From assembly GCA_022843385.1 (NCBI GenBank), contig JALHNT010000011.1:99260-163259 (forward strand): a DNA stretch of 64,000 nt, read 5' to 3'. Both the position numbers and the translations under genes were made by a program. Of the stretch, positions 36,767 to 45,573 are shown one piece after another (the stretch's first letter is position 1; every line of letters begins with the position of its first letter). Under the pieces are notes generated by a model. That model was not told where the DNA came from, searched no databases, and saw nothing but the letters and a program-made list of their open reading frames with translations. This DNA comes from Anaerolineae bacterium. Lineage in GTDB: Bacteria; Chloroflexota; Anaerolineae; Aggregatilineales; Phototrophicaceae.

Positions 36767-38146
36767 TTACCTTTCGGGTGCCGTAATCCTTTCCTTATTG
36801 AAGAATGCACTGGTATCGGTCAGTGCGCCATCGATGATCCCAATCATCTTCTCGATCTCGTGGCGCGGCATATTCAGCGGCGGGGCGATCAACATCACAT
36901 TGCCAGGGTGGATGGGCAGGAGGATCAAGCCCCGTTCGCGGCAGAACAGACGAAAGGCTTTGCCGATAGCCCCCGGTGGATCGGTTGTCGCGCCGGTCAG
37001 CTTATCCAGAACCAGTTCCAGCCCAATCAACATGCCTTTGCCACGCACACTGCCGAACACAGCATGATGGTCTAACTGCGCCAGCCCTTCCAGCAGCAGT
37101 TTACCGGACGCAGCAGCGCAATCTGCCAGATTTTCCGCTTCGATCAGGCGGATATTCTCCAGCGCGATGGCGCAGCCAACCGGGTGACCGCTATAGGTAT
37201 GCCCGTGCCGGAACATCTGCTCGGCATCGCCGGTAAAGACATCAGCAATTTCGCCTTTCACGACCGCCGCGCCTATCGGGAAGTAACCGCTCGATAAGCC
37301 CTTTGAAAGGGTCATGATATCGGGGATGGTGCCGGTGTGGTCGCAGGCGAACATCCTGCCCGTTCGCCCGAAACCGGTGATGATTTCGTCGGCAATCAGC
37401 AGGATACCATACTGATCACACACCTGGCGCAAGGCCGGCAAGAAGCTGTCATCGGGGATCGCTACCCACAACGCTGTATTCATCGGATCGAGGTGGATGG
37501 CGGAGATCGTGTTGGGGTTCTCGCGCAGGATCAGCGCCTCGATCTCCCTGACATGGTCAATGCCGCAGCCGGGCCTGGGTGGCGGGGCGATGCGCCCGAA
37601 GGTTTCCTGCTGGAAGATGTAATTGCGGGTAGCATGATAATTACCATCCACGGCCATTGCACCAAAGGTTGTGCCATGATAGGCACCCTGGCGCGTAATG
37701 ACCTTGATGCGGTCGGTATCGCCGCGCAGATAGTGATATTGACGGGCGACCTTGATGGCAACTTCGACGGCTTCCGCGCCACCGGGGGTGAAGAAGACGC
37801 GCGATAGACTGCCGGGTGTGATCTCCGCCAGCTTCGCTGCCAGTTCGATCTGCGAAGGTGTGGCGTAGCGGAACAAATCAATAAAGGCGACCTGCTCATA
37901 CTGACGGATGGCGGCATCGAGTAGTTGCTTGCGCCCATGCCCGGCCACCATCGCTTCCAGCGCTGATACGCCATCAAGATAGGCTCTGCCCTCGGTATCA
38001 TACAGATAGCTGCCCTCGGCCCGGCAGATCACCCGCGGGCCGTTATCCTGTACCAGGTCATTCAACTGAGTGAAGGGCATCCACAGATGGTCACGGGCCA
38101 GTTGAGTGAGGCGCACCGTCTCGGTGTTCATCATTGGGCTACTCAT
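36767..38146 (-). CDS. Class III (omega) aminotransferase
   Basis: The 459-aa PLP enzyme belongs to the ornithine/beta-alanine/taurine aminotransferase group. Seen are the N-terminal HLWMPFTQL region, [38 protein letters not shown] with the PLP-binding aspartate, and the Schiff-base lysine in [15 protein letters not shown]. It removes a terminal amino group from a substrate, usually to pyruvate or 2-oxoglutarate. Its start overlaps the end of the preceding gene by 8 nt. The position inside a sugar-acid-like operon suggests an amino-substituted intermediate or an amino sugar. Confidence 0.93.
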   Translation of the reverse strand: MSSPMMNTETVRLTQLARDHLWMPFTQLNDLVQDNGPRVICRAEGSYLYDTEGRAYLDGVSALEAMVAGHGRKQLLDAAIRQYEQVAFIDLFRYATPSQIELAAKLAEITPGSLSRVFFTPGGAEAVEVAIKVARQYHYLRGDTDRIKVITRQGAYHGTTFGAMAVDGNYHATRNYIFQQETFGRIAPPPRPGCGIDHVREIEALILRENPNTISAIHLDPMNTALWVAIPDDSFLPALRQVCDQYGILLIADEIITGFGRTGRMFACDHTGTIPDIMTLSKGLSSGYFPIGAAVVKGEIADVFTGDAEQMFRHGHTYSGHPVGCAIALENIRLIEAENLADCAAASGKLLLEGLAQLDHHAVFGSVRGKGMLIGLELVLDKLTGATTDPPGAIGKAFRLFCRERGLILLPIHPGNVMLIAPPLNMPRHEIEKMIGIIDGALTDTSAFFNKERITAPER

Positions 38147-39149
38147 CCTGACTCTGTGGTGCCGCTCGATGCACAGGATTGGTCTGCCCGGTGCGGGGAT
38201 AGTGATAATCGCGGATCAGGCGATCTTCTTTGTAGATATACCAGGGGCAAGGGGCGTGATGATCCAGGGTGTGGTCGAGTGGACGCAGGAGATAACCCCG
38301 CTTCTGCCCCGGCAGCCACTCCATGGCGATGGCGCAGTGCGAGCAGTACCAGTGGACGCCGGTTTTGCCCCAGGCCCAGAGATGGGGTTCTTCATTCACG
38401 CCATGCGGTTTGGTGGCGACTGGCTGGCGACCGGTTTCAGGATCACCCCGGCGCATCACACCACCACTGCCGCAGGGATCGAAGGCTACCATGAAGCGAT
38501 CTCCCTGATCCTCGACGATGACATCACCGCGCCGCCGCATCCCGCTGAAGTGACCTCCGCGCATCCCCTCCACCGTGAGTGCCACTTTCTCCCAGGGGGT
38601 CATCTGATCCCAGGCAGCATAGCGGTCACCCCAGATATCCTGATGGGTGTGGAGAATGGTTTCGAGAACAGCAGGTTCGTGATATTCAGTGGCGATGAAG
38701 GTGAGCAGATTCTGCATCCACACCACCAGCACATCATGCACATTGAGGAATGCCAGCCGCATGCGTTCCAGCCAGAAGTGGGCTTGCTCAACATCATCGC
38801 GCTCGATGGCGGCGAGGGTCTGATCGCGTTCACCCTCGCCAAATGGGTATTGATCGAAGGTGCGCATGATGCCAGCAGCCGCCTGAGTGGCAGGAGAATC
38901 GGCGGCACCGGATTTCACCCCGATGTAGCGAATGGTATCCTGAATCCAGGTGCGCATAATGTTGTGCATGATGCGCATTTCGGTATGGTAGTAGCGGACG
39001 AGGTTGAGCGCCAGCAGTTTATGGCCTTCAGCCAGCGCTTCCTCGGCCAGCGTTTGGCTGCTGACGCCGATGGTTTCGATGTCATCCAGGCGCAGCACCC
39101 GTCCAATGGTTTCCGAGCGGGCGATCCTGACATGCTGTAAACGGCTCAT
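38139..39149 (-). CDS. Unrecognised operon protein with C-terminal Cys/His motif
   Basis: The protein has 336 aa and starts at ATG 39149 (GGAGATG upstream; TGATG overlap with the SDR gene). The first two thirds are helical (RYYHTEMRIMHNIMRTW, VHDVLVVWMQNLLTFIATEYHEP). The last third contains FDPCGSGGVMRRG, WYCSHCAIAMEWLPG and DHHAPCPWYIYKEDR: four or five cysteines with nearby histidines in a pattern that could bind zinc or an iron centre. I do not recognise the family; it is faintly like proteins seen in degradation operons. Its central operon position argues for an enzymatic step. Confidence 0.75.
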   Translation of the reverse strand: MSRLQHVRIARSETIGRVLRLDDIETIGVSSQTLAEEALAEGHKLLALNLVRYYHTEMRIMHNIMRTWIQDTIRYIGVKSGAADSPATQAAAGIMRTFDQYPFGEGERDQTLAAIERDDVEQAHFWLERMRLAFLNVHDVLVVWMQNLLTFIATEYHEPAVLETILHTHQDIWGDRYAAWDQMTPWEKVALTVEGMRGGHFSGMRRRGDVIVEDQGDRFMVAFDPCGSGGVMRRGDPETGRQPVATKPHGVNEEPHLWAWGKTGVHWYCSHCAIAMEWLPGQKRGYLLRPLDHTLDHHAPCPWYIYKEDRLIRDYHYPRTGQTNPVHRAAPQSQDE

Positions 39150-39976
39150 CAATTCATCTCCACCCCGCCATCCACATTCAGGGTTTGGCCGGTGATGTAA
39201 TCTGCATCTTCTGAGAGGAGGAACGAGACAGCGGCGGCCAAATCGGCCGGGGTGGCGGCGCGCTTGAGCGGCACGCTGTCGATGGTCTTTTTGATCCAAC
39301 CGCCTGGTTCGAGGCCGAAGCGTTCCGCCTGCACCCGGTCAATCTCGTCCCACATGGGGGTCGGCACCACGCCGGGGCAGACGGCATTGACATTGATGTT
39401 ATAGGGGGCCAGGTAGCCGGCCGCGCTCTGGGTGATGCTGATGACGGCCCACTTGGCCGCGGAGTAGTGGGCGGCATAGGGGCGGCCACTGCGTCCGGCA
39501 ATCGAGGAGAAGTTGACGATCTTGCCATAACTGCGGTCGGCTTTGCCCGCTGCTTTGACCGACTCCGGCACCTGCGCCACCATCTGTTTAGCGACGGCCT
39601 GCAAACAGAAGAAGAGTCCGCGCTGGTTGACCCGCTGGAGCCAATCCCATTTTTCGGGAGTGAGGTCGAACAGGGGCAGCGTTTCCAGCACGCCGGCGTT
39701 GTTCACTAGCAGGTCAATCCGCCCGAACGTCGCCACCACATCGCGCACCATTTGCTCGATCTGGTCGGTTTCGCCAATATCCACCGGATAGGCCAGCGCA
39801 CGGGTGAAGTGGCTGCACGACTCGGCAGCGGCCTGCGCTTTCTCGGCGTTGTACTCGGCGATGACGACATTGGCTCCTTCTTCGGCCAGCCGCAGCGCCA
39901 CCCCCAGACCGATCCCCTGCCCGGCTCCGGTGACAATGGCGACCTTGCCCTGATGACGGTTAAGCACGACTGGCAT
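39149..39976 (-). CDS. Short-chain dehydrogenase/reductase
   Basis: The 275-aa classical SDR has the dinucleotide motif TGAGQGIG (16-23), NNAG, the catalytic serine strand (KIVNFSSIAG), YSAAK with tyrosine and lysine, and a typical C-terminal TGQTLNVDGG. It oxidises or reduces a hydroxyl/keto pair with NAD(P). It begins inside the end of the Gfo/Idh gene (17-nt overlap) and ends in TGATG with the next gene, so it is tightly coupled. A sugar or sugar-acid dehydrogenase role fits the context. Confidence 0.94.
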   Translation of the reverse strand: MPVVLNRHQGKVAIVTGAGQGIGLGVALRLAEEGANVVIAEYNAEKAQAAAESCSHFTRALAYPVDIGETDQIEQMVRDVVATFGRIDLLVNNAGVLETLPLFDLTPEKWDWLQRVNQRGLFFCLQAVAKQMVAQVPESVKAAGKADRSYGKIVNFSSIAGRSGRPYAAHYSAAKWAVISITQSAAGYLAPYNINVNAVCPGVVPTPMWDEIDRVQAERFGLEPGGWIKKTIDSVPLKRAATPADLAAAVSFLLSEDADYITGQTLNVDGGVEMN

Positions 39977-41054
39977 GATGGTTTCCAATTTCAGCAGGGC
40001 GCACCGAACGATTTTCGGCAGCCGATAAGTAGGCAGCTTCGATGAGGGACAGGGTGTTGAGATTATCAGCGGTGCTGGTCGGCGGATCGCTATCGGTTTC
40101 TATCGCGGACATCAGACCCGCCATCGGACCGACAAAGGCATCCGGTATCCACATTTCGTCGAGCGTCAGTTCAACCGGGGGCTGATCCTGGCGGTTGTAA
40201 ACCAATGTGTCCGGGCGACCGGTAGGGTAGTTATACATCAGGCCGATGGTGCCTTCGATTGCGCCTTCGGTGCCGAGGAAGCGGAAGATGGCCGACTTTT
40301 CCCCATGCATATTGTAGTGGTTGACGGCGACCATGGCCTGCAAGCCGCTGGCATAATCCATGATGGTGATCGACTTGGTTTCGGCGCGAACCTCGCCCTG
40401 GCGGGCATATTTGGCATGGCGGCTGGTGACCCATTCCGGCGTGCCGAAGAGGAAGCGTATGGCATCGATGTAGTGGATGCTGTGATACTGCACTTCCAGG
40501 CGCGGGGCGGAGGCGAGCCAGGGCCACATGTGCCAGGGGGTGGCGCTGCTGACCTGAATCTGGGCATCGGTAGGTTGGCCGATCATCCCCTTCTCGATCA
40601 TAATTTTGGCGGCAGCGATGCCGGCATCCCAGCGCATCTGGTGGTTGACCGCTTGCTTGACTCCAGCCGCCTGAGCCAACTCGACGATCTGAACCGCCTG
40701 GTCAAATTGATCGCTCAGGGGTTTCTGGCAGAGCATGTGCTTGCCGGCAGCCGCGACTTTCTGCACGATTTCCAATTGGTGCCAGGGCATGACGGCAATA
40801 TCCACAATCTCTACGGCCGGATCGGCCAGGAGGTCATCCAGATGATCATAGATGGTAGCCGTGCCGGTCAGGTTGGCAACCGCTTCAGCCGCTTCGCGTT
40901 TGAGATCATAGGCGGCGACTATGCGGAACCCGGCTTTTTGATAGGCGGGGACATGAGCATAGTGGACGATGCCGCCACAGCCGACAAAGCCGATGCCGTA
41001 GTCGGTTTTCTGGCCTAACTTCGGGCGCCAGTCGATGTCTTGCAGGTTCATCAT
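39960..41054 (-). CDS. Gfo/Idh/MocA-family oxidoreductase
   Basis: The 364-aa protein has an N-terminal Rossmann fold (IGFVGCGGIVHYAHVPAYQ) and the EKP-like CQKPLSDQFDQA motif with the catalytic lysine. The C-terminal beta-sheet domain follows (DYASGLQAMVAVNHYN). These enzymes oxidise or reduce sugars, inositols and related polyols with NAD(P). The start overlaps the amidohydrolase stop (ATGA). It probably makes a lactone or keto-sugar for the neighbouring hydrolase. Confidence 0.93.
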   Translation of the reverse strand: MMNLQDIDWRPKLGQKTDYGIGFVGCGGIVHYAHVPAYQKAGFRIVAAYDLKREAAEAVANLTGTATIYDHLDDLLADPAVEIVDIAVMPWHQLEIVQKVAAAGKHMLCQKPLSDQFDQAVQIVELAQAAGVKQAVNHQMRWDAGIAAAKIMIEKGMIGQPTDAQIQVSSATPWHMWPWLASAPRLEVQYHSIHYIDAIRFLFGTPEWVTSRHAKYARQGEVRAETKSITIMDYASGLQAMVAVNHYNMHGEKSAIFRFLGTEGAIEGTIGLMYNYPTGRPDTLVYNRQDQPPVELTLDEMWIPDAFVGPMAGLMSAIETDSDPPTSTADNLNTLSLIEAAYLSAAENRSVRPAEIGNHHASRA

Positions 41055-41899
41055 GACAACCCCAGGTTGTAAAAGCGATTGGCATTGCCACCCATGATGG
41101 CCGCTTGCTCAGCAGCCGAGAGGTGGCTGATGCAGGTTTGGGTGGCGCGGAAGACCCCGGCGTAATCGCCAGCCAGGATGGCGACCGGCCAATCGCTGCC
41201 GAATATCAGGCGTTGCGGGCCGAACTGTTCCAGGGCGAAATCGATGGCGGGTTGCAGATCGGAAGCGCTCCAGTCGGGTTTGCCCACCGCCGTATTCAAG
41301 CCGCTGATCTTGGCATACACATTGGGATTCTGGGCGGCAGCAGCCATCTGTTCGCGCCAGGCTGTCATGCCAGCTGGATCGGGATACGGGGGTTTGGCGA
41401 GGTGGTCGATGACAATGCGTAGGTCAGGCAGGCGCTCGGATAAGGTGGGGATGTGCTTGAGATGATTGGGGAAGACAGCCACCACATCGAAGGTATACCC
41501 CATCTGCTCGAAGCGCTTGAGACTTTCGATGACCGTGTCCTGAATTACCCAGTCGGGATCGGCTTCGGTGTGGATGAGATGGCGCATGCCTTTGAACAGC
41601 GGCGTATGAGACCGGTGATGCTCCAGCTTACGGGCAGCTTCCTCCGGCCTGAGCAGCGGCACCCAACCGACAATGCCGGCGACCCAGTTGAAGTGGGCGG
41701 CGGTATCCAGCATGTAATCGGTGTCCTCGTAGGAGTCCATCGATTGAACGATGACGGTTTTATCCACCCCGACGGCGCGCAGTTGGGGTTCCAGTTCCGG
41801 CGCTTCAAAGGTGCGGTAGATCGGCCCGTACTCCGGCACCAGCCAGGGATAAGCGACCTTGTCCAGGTTCCAAAAATGTTGATGGGTATCAATAATCAT
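41051..41899 (-). CDS. Amidohydrolase-2 family hydrolase (sugar lactonase-like)
   Basis: The 282-aa TIM-barrel protein shows the COG3618 pattern: IIDTHQHFWNL at the N-terminus (HxH metal site), VIDHLAKPP, and LIFGSDWPVA near the end. Close relatives are L-fuconolactonase, L-rhamnono-lactonase and 2-pyrone-4,6-dicarboxylate lactonase. It would open a lactone ring made by one of the adjacent dehydrogenases. It lies 11 nt after the lyase gene. Confidence 0.92.
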   Translation of the reverse strand: MIIDTHQHFWNLDKVAYPWLVPEYGPIYRTFEAPELEPQLRAVGVDKTVIVQSMDSYEDTDYMLDTAAHFNWVAGIVGWVPLLRPEEAARKLEHHRSHTPLFKGMRHLIHTEADPDWVIQDTVIESLKRFEQMGYTFDVVAVFPNHLKHIPTLSERLPDLRIVIDHLAKPPYPDPAGMTAWREQMAAAAQNPNVYAKISGLNTAVGKPDWSASDLQPAIDFALEQFGPQRLIFGSDWPVAILAGDYAGVFRATQTCISHLSAAEQAAIMGGNANRFYNLGLS

Positions 41900-41910
41900 A
41901 AAAACTCCTC

Positions 41911-43266
41911 TTATGTATTGAGCAGTACACGATCCACAAAGTCCGCAGCCAGCCCGGTATAGGCAGCCGGATCGAGCAGATGAATCAGATCAGCATGGGT
42001 GAGATGTTGGGCGACGCGCGCATCGGCCAGCAGGGTATCGACAAAGCTTTGCTGCGAGTCGATGCTGTGCATGGCACATTCATATACCACATCATGGGCT
42101 GCCTGCCGCCCGATGTGACCGCCCAACGCGAACATCACCCGCTCGGCCAGCAGCAAGCCATCGGTCAGCTCCAGATTGCGCCGCATCCGCTCCGGGTAGA
42201 CCATCAGGCCGCGCAGAATCCGCAGCATCAGTTCGAGCGCGGCGTGAGCCATGATCGATAGCTCCGGCAGATACGCCCATTCCATCTGGAAGGAAGCCCA
42301 ATCCCGTTCGTGTTCGTTGTAAACCAGGGTATCCATCGCCGTACCGATCTTCTCCCGCGTGAGCCGCGCCAGGGTGAGGACGGCTTCGCAGAGCATGGGA
42401 TTGCGTTTGTGGGGCATGGTGCTGCTGCCGACCTTACCCATCTCGAACGGTTCTTCGACCTCGCCGAATTCCTGCTTCTGTAAGTCGATGATCTCATGGG
42501 CGATGCGGCCCATCAACGCCGCCCAGGTGCTAACCAGAAAGGCGTACTCTACCAGGCTGTCACGCGAGGTGTGCCAGGCGATGGGCGGCACACCCAGGCC
42601 GAGTTCCTGCATCAGCGCAGCCTGCACCGCCAGCGCGTCGATCTCACTTTCACCCAATCCGGCCAGGGTGCCGACTGCCCCACCAAATTCGCCGACGAGG
42701 ATGCGCGGTTTGGCCTGTCTCAGGCGATCGCGTCCGCGTTGGAGTTCGGCCAGCCAGACGGCTACTTTTGCGCCGAAGGTGGTGGGCAGCGCTTGTTGAC
42801 CGTGAGTGCGCCCGGCGATGGGGGTATCGCGGTAGCGCTGCGCCAGCTCGCGCAGGATAGCTTGCAGCTCATCGAGGGTTGATTCAAACAGGCGGAGCGC
42901 ATCCCGGATTTGCAGGACGATAGCCGTGTCCATGACATCCTGGGTCGTGGCTCCCCAGTGGACATAGCGCCCGGCATCACCGGCGCAATGGGTGGAAAGC
43001 TGCCAGATCATCGAGACCAGCGGGTGAACAGTCTTGTCGATTCCGGCTTTGATAGCGGCGGTATCCATGCGCTCGGCCTGTGCCTGACGGGTGATTTCCT
43101 CGGCAGCAGTCAGCGGGAACAGGCCCAGTTGAGCCTGGGCGCGGGCGAGGGCAGCCTCATAATCCAGCCACTTTTGCAGCAGCGCCAGATCATCAAAGAC
43201 GGCGCGCATGGCGGCAGTGCCGAAGAGATCCTGGAAGAAGAGTGAGTCGATGACGTGGGCGGGCAT
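41911..43266 (-). CDS. Fumarase/adenylosuccinate lyase superfamily enzyme (PcaB-like)
   Basis: The 451-aa protein has three conserved lyase regions: region 1 around VHWGATTQDVMDT, region 2 around RTHGQQALPTTFG, and the signature SSTMPHKRNP. The C-terminal ADSL_C-like domain resembles 3-carboxy-cis,cis-muconate cycloisomerase more than fumarase or argininosuccinate lyase. It would eliminate or cyclise a carboxylic acid. Purine synthesis is unlikely, because the gene is the first structural gene after a catabolic GntR regulator with a TGATG overlap. Confidence 0.92.
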   Translation of the reverse strand: MPAHVIDSLFFQDLFGTAAMRAVFDDLALLQKWLDYEAALARAQAQLGLFPLTAAEEITRQAQAERMDTAAIKAGIDKTVHPLVSMIWQLSTHCAGDAGRYVHWGATTQDVMDTAIVLQIRDALRLFESTLDELQAILRELAQRYRDTPIAGRTHGQQALPTTFGAKVAVWLAELQRGRDRLRQAKPRILVGEFGGAVGTLAGLGESEIDALAVQAALMQELGLGVPPIAWHTSRDSLVEYAFLVSTWAALMGRIAHEIIDLQKQEFGEVEEPFEMGKVGSSTMPHKRNPMLCEAVLTLARLTREKIGTAMDTLVYNEHERDWASFQMEWAYLPELSIMAHAALELMLRILRGLMVYPERMRRNLELTDGLLLAERVMFALGGHIGRQAAHDVVYECAMHSIDSQQSFVDTLLADARVAQHLTHADLIHLLDPAAYTGLAADFVDRVLLNT

Positions 43267-43976
43267 CAGGTCTCCTGATTGGCGTCGGCGGCTGGTTGGG
43301 AGAAATCGTTGACCAGGTGGGCATGGATGCCGTTGCGGGTGTGCCAGATATGCTCGTGGATCAACTGACGACCCCGCTCGGCATCCCCTGCGCGGCAGGC
43401 GTTGAGAATCTCGGAATGTTCGCGGTGGATGACATCGGCATTACGCAGGACGAACATATAGCGGTAGCGATAGAGTTCGCTGCGTTCCCAGAGATTTTCA
43501 ATGATCTGATAAAGGTAGCGGTTATCAGCAGCGCTGTAGATATGCATATGAAAGGCGCGGTTCTGCTGCATGAAGGGATGAATGGCACCTTGATCGGTGC
43601 TGGCTTTCATGGTTTCGATCATTTCGGCCAGGGTGATGAAGTCGCTGTCCGTCAACCGGCGACAGGCCAGCGCAATTGCTTCGCCTTCCAACAGGCGGCG
43701 GGCGTAGTAGAGTTCATCCAGATCATCAAAGGAGATTTCGGTGACGAAGGCTCCACGACGGGGGGTGATGCTGACCAGCCCCTCGGCTTCCAGCTCCTTG
43801 AGGGCTTCGCGTACCGGGACGAGACTGACCTTGAGGTCTTCAGCCAGTTTGTATTGGTTGATGCGCGAGCCGGGGGGTAAGGATTGATCGAGGATGGCCT
43901 GGCGAATCCGTTCCACCACCTGGGCAGCCAGGGTACGACGGTTATCTTCGATGGGTATGAGTGATTTGCTCACCAT
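43266..43976 (-). CDS. GntR-family regulator, FCD subfamily
   Basis: The 236-aa protein has an N-terminal winged helix (QVVERIRQAILDQSLPPGSR, VSLVPVREALKELEAEGLV, RGAFV) and an all-helical FCD domain with metal/ligand histidines (ENRAFHMHIYSAAD-like segment, and HREHSEIL). FCD regulators sense carboxylic acids such as uronates, lactate or aromatic acids. It is the first gene of the leftward operon and sits beside the rightward transport operon, so it likely controls both. ATG 43976 is used; GTG 43973 is possible. Confidence 0.92.
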   Translation of the reverse strand: MVSKSLIPIEDNRRTLAAQVVERIRQAILDQSLPPGSRINQYKLAEDLKVSLVPVREALKELEAEGLVSITPRRGAFVTEISFDDLDELYYARRLLEGEAIALACRRLTDSDFITLAEMIETMKASTDQGAIHPFMQQNRAFHMHIYSAADNRYLYQIIENLWERSELYRYRYMFVLRNADVIHREHSEILNACRAGDAERGRQLIHEHIWHTRNGIHAHLVNDFSQPAADANQET

Positions 43977-44130
43977 GCGGGTTATTTTCCTCACCAAGAG
44001 TGCCACAGGATGTGATCGGTATGGCAGAAGGGTACAGGAATCCGGCTCATTCAACCAATCCGAAGACGATAAAACGAACAACATCCCGGCTGAAGGATGA
44101 TCGACATGAACACTCTAATCAATCAGCTAC

Positions 44131-44159
44131 TTGCGGAATTATAGGCTATAATTTATAAT
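44131..44159 (+). promoter_or_regulatory. Promoter of the rightward catabolic operon
   Basis: TTGCGG (44131-44136) and a perfect TATAAT (44154-44159) are spaced by 17 bp. A second TATAAT-like hexamer overlaps (44147-44152). The leader to the first ATG is about 93 nt. The GntR gene starts divergently about 155 bp away. Confidence 0.6.
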
Positions 44160-44258
44160 TCTTGCAACTAGGCTCTCATTTTTGGTTTATATGCTGTCCT
44201 GGAAGCGTGCACAATCGGCGGTGCGTTGTGGGGCAGCCGTAGAATTTAGAGATTCTTG

Positions 44259-45506
44259 ATGCCTACTTTGACCATTCTTTACCGGACATTTGATGGCTTT
44301 GCGCGGGCCTTTGCGGAACAGGCGCAGACTTTCAGCGCCATCCACCCGGATGTCGATTTTGTTATCACTCCAATTGATCCTGAAGCGCTCTACGAACACC
44401 TGATTGGTCAGCGTGGACTGTTGACCAGCGAGGCGGATGTGGTGCTGCTGCTGACCGATTGGCTGCCGGAAGCGTTGAAGCTGAAGGGGTTGACGCGCCT
44501 CAACGATCAGCTGGCGACGGCTCCCCCGCAGGATTGGCCGGATGGCTGGTCGCCCAGTTTGCTGGAGTTGCAGCGGGATGCGGCGGGGAATATCTTCGCG
44601 CTGCCCTATCATGATGGGCCGGAGATGTTCATGTACCGGGTGGATTTATTTGAGAATCTGGCCGAGCAAACCGCTTTCCAGTCGCGCTATGGCTATGCGC
44701 TCCAGGTGCCGGAAACCTGGTCTCAATTCCGCGATGTGGCGCAGTTCTTCACCCGACCTGAGCAGGGTTTGTATGGCGCGATGATCGCCGGTCGCAATGA
44801 CGGTCATAACAATGTTTATGATTTCTTCCTCCATTTGTGGAGCCGCGGCGGACGGCTGTTTGATGAGGCGCTGCGACCCGCTTTCCACGACGCCATCGGT
44901 CACGAAGCGCTCCAGTATTACGCCGATCTGATCCTGGTGGATCGGGTCTGTCCGCCGAAGACGCTGGAATATGACAGCGTGGCTTCCGGTGTGGCCTATG
45001 CTGCCGGCGAAGCTGCCATGATGTGGAATTGGTGCGGGTTCTCAGCGGTGGCGGAACTGCCACCTTCCAAGATTATTGGGCAGAACCGGGTGGGGCTGGT
45101 GCCACGCGGGGATGGGCCAGCCGGTCGGCATATGTCGCTGAACATCTATTGGGTGCTGGGGATTCCGGCGGGCAGCGCCCAGGCTGATCTGGCCTACGCC
45201 TTTCTGCGGCACTGTGCCACACCGGCGATGGATCGGATTACCGCCGTGAGTGGTGGCACCGGGGTGCGCCTTTCGACCTGGCGCGATGCGGAAATCCAGG
45301 CGCAGTTCAATTACTACCAGGCGATAGAAGTCGTCCACCGGAATGTAGAAAGTCCGCCGCGTCTGCCCGAATACCCGGCCATCAATGATGTGTTCAACCA
45401 GATGCAGTGGGCCGTGGTGACGCAGACAAAATCCGTTGGGCAGGCGCTGAGTGATGCGGCGCAGGCAGTTGAATCCATCATGCGGGCGGCTGGCTATTAC
45501 GGCTAG
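44259..45506 (+). CDS. Family-1-like solute-binding protein without signal peptide
   Basis: The 415-aa protein is related to sugar-type extracellular binding proteins (ILYRTFDGFARAFAEQAQTF start, GNIFALPYHDGPEMFMYRVDLF, AAMMWNWCG, STWRDAEIQ). Unlike the next gene it has no signal peptide: the chain begins at the first strand, and an in-frame TAG lies 9 nt before the start region (44247-44249), so no longer form is possible without a frameshift. Either it acts in the cytoplasm or its leader has been lost. A TTG codon directly precedes the ATG. Confidence 0.85.
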   Translation: MPTLTILYRTFDGFARAFAEQAQTFSAIHPDVDFVITPIDPEALYEHLIGQRGLLTSEADVVLLLTDWLPEALKLKGLTRLNDQLATAPPQDWPDGWSPSLLELQRDAAGNIFALPYHDGPEMFMYRVDLFENLAEQTAFQSRYGYALQVPETWSQFRDVAQFFTRPEQGLYGAMIAGRNDGHNNVYDFFLHLWSRGGRLFDEALRPAFHDAIGHEALQYYADLILVDRVCPPKTLEYDSVASGVAYAAGEAAMMWNWCGFSAVAELPPSKIIGQNRVGLVPRGDGPAGRHMSLNIYWVLGIPAGSAQADLAYAFLRHCATPAMDRITAVSGGTGVRLSTWRDAEIQAQFNYYQAIEVVHRNVESPPRLPEYPAINDVFNQMQWAVVTQTKSVGQALSDAAQAVESIMRAAGYYG

Positions 45507-45573
45507 GGCGACAGCGCATGTTTATGATGGAGAGTCTTGCAGGTTGAAACGGGTATTTTTAGGAGAGAAAGAT

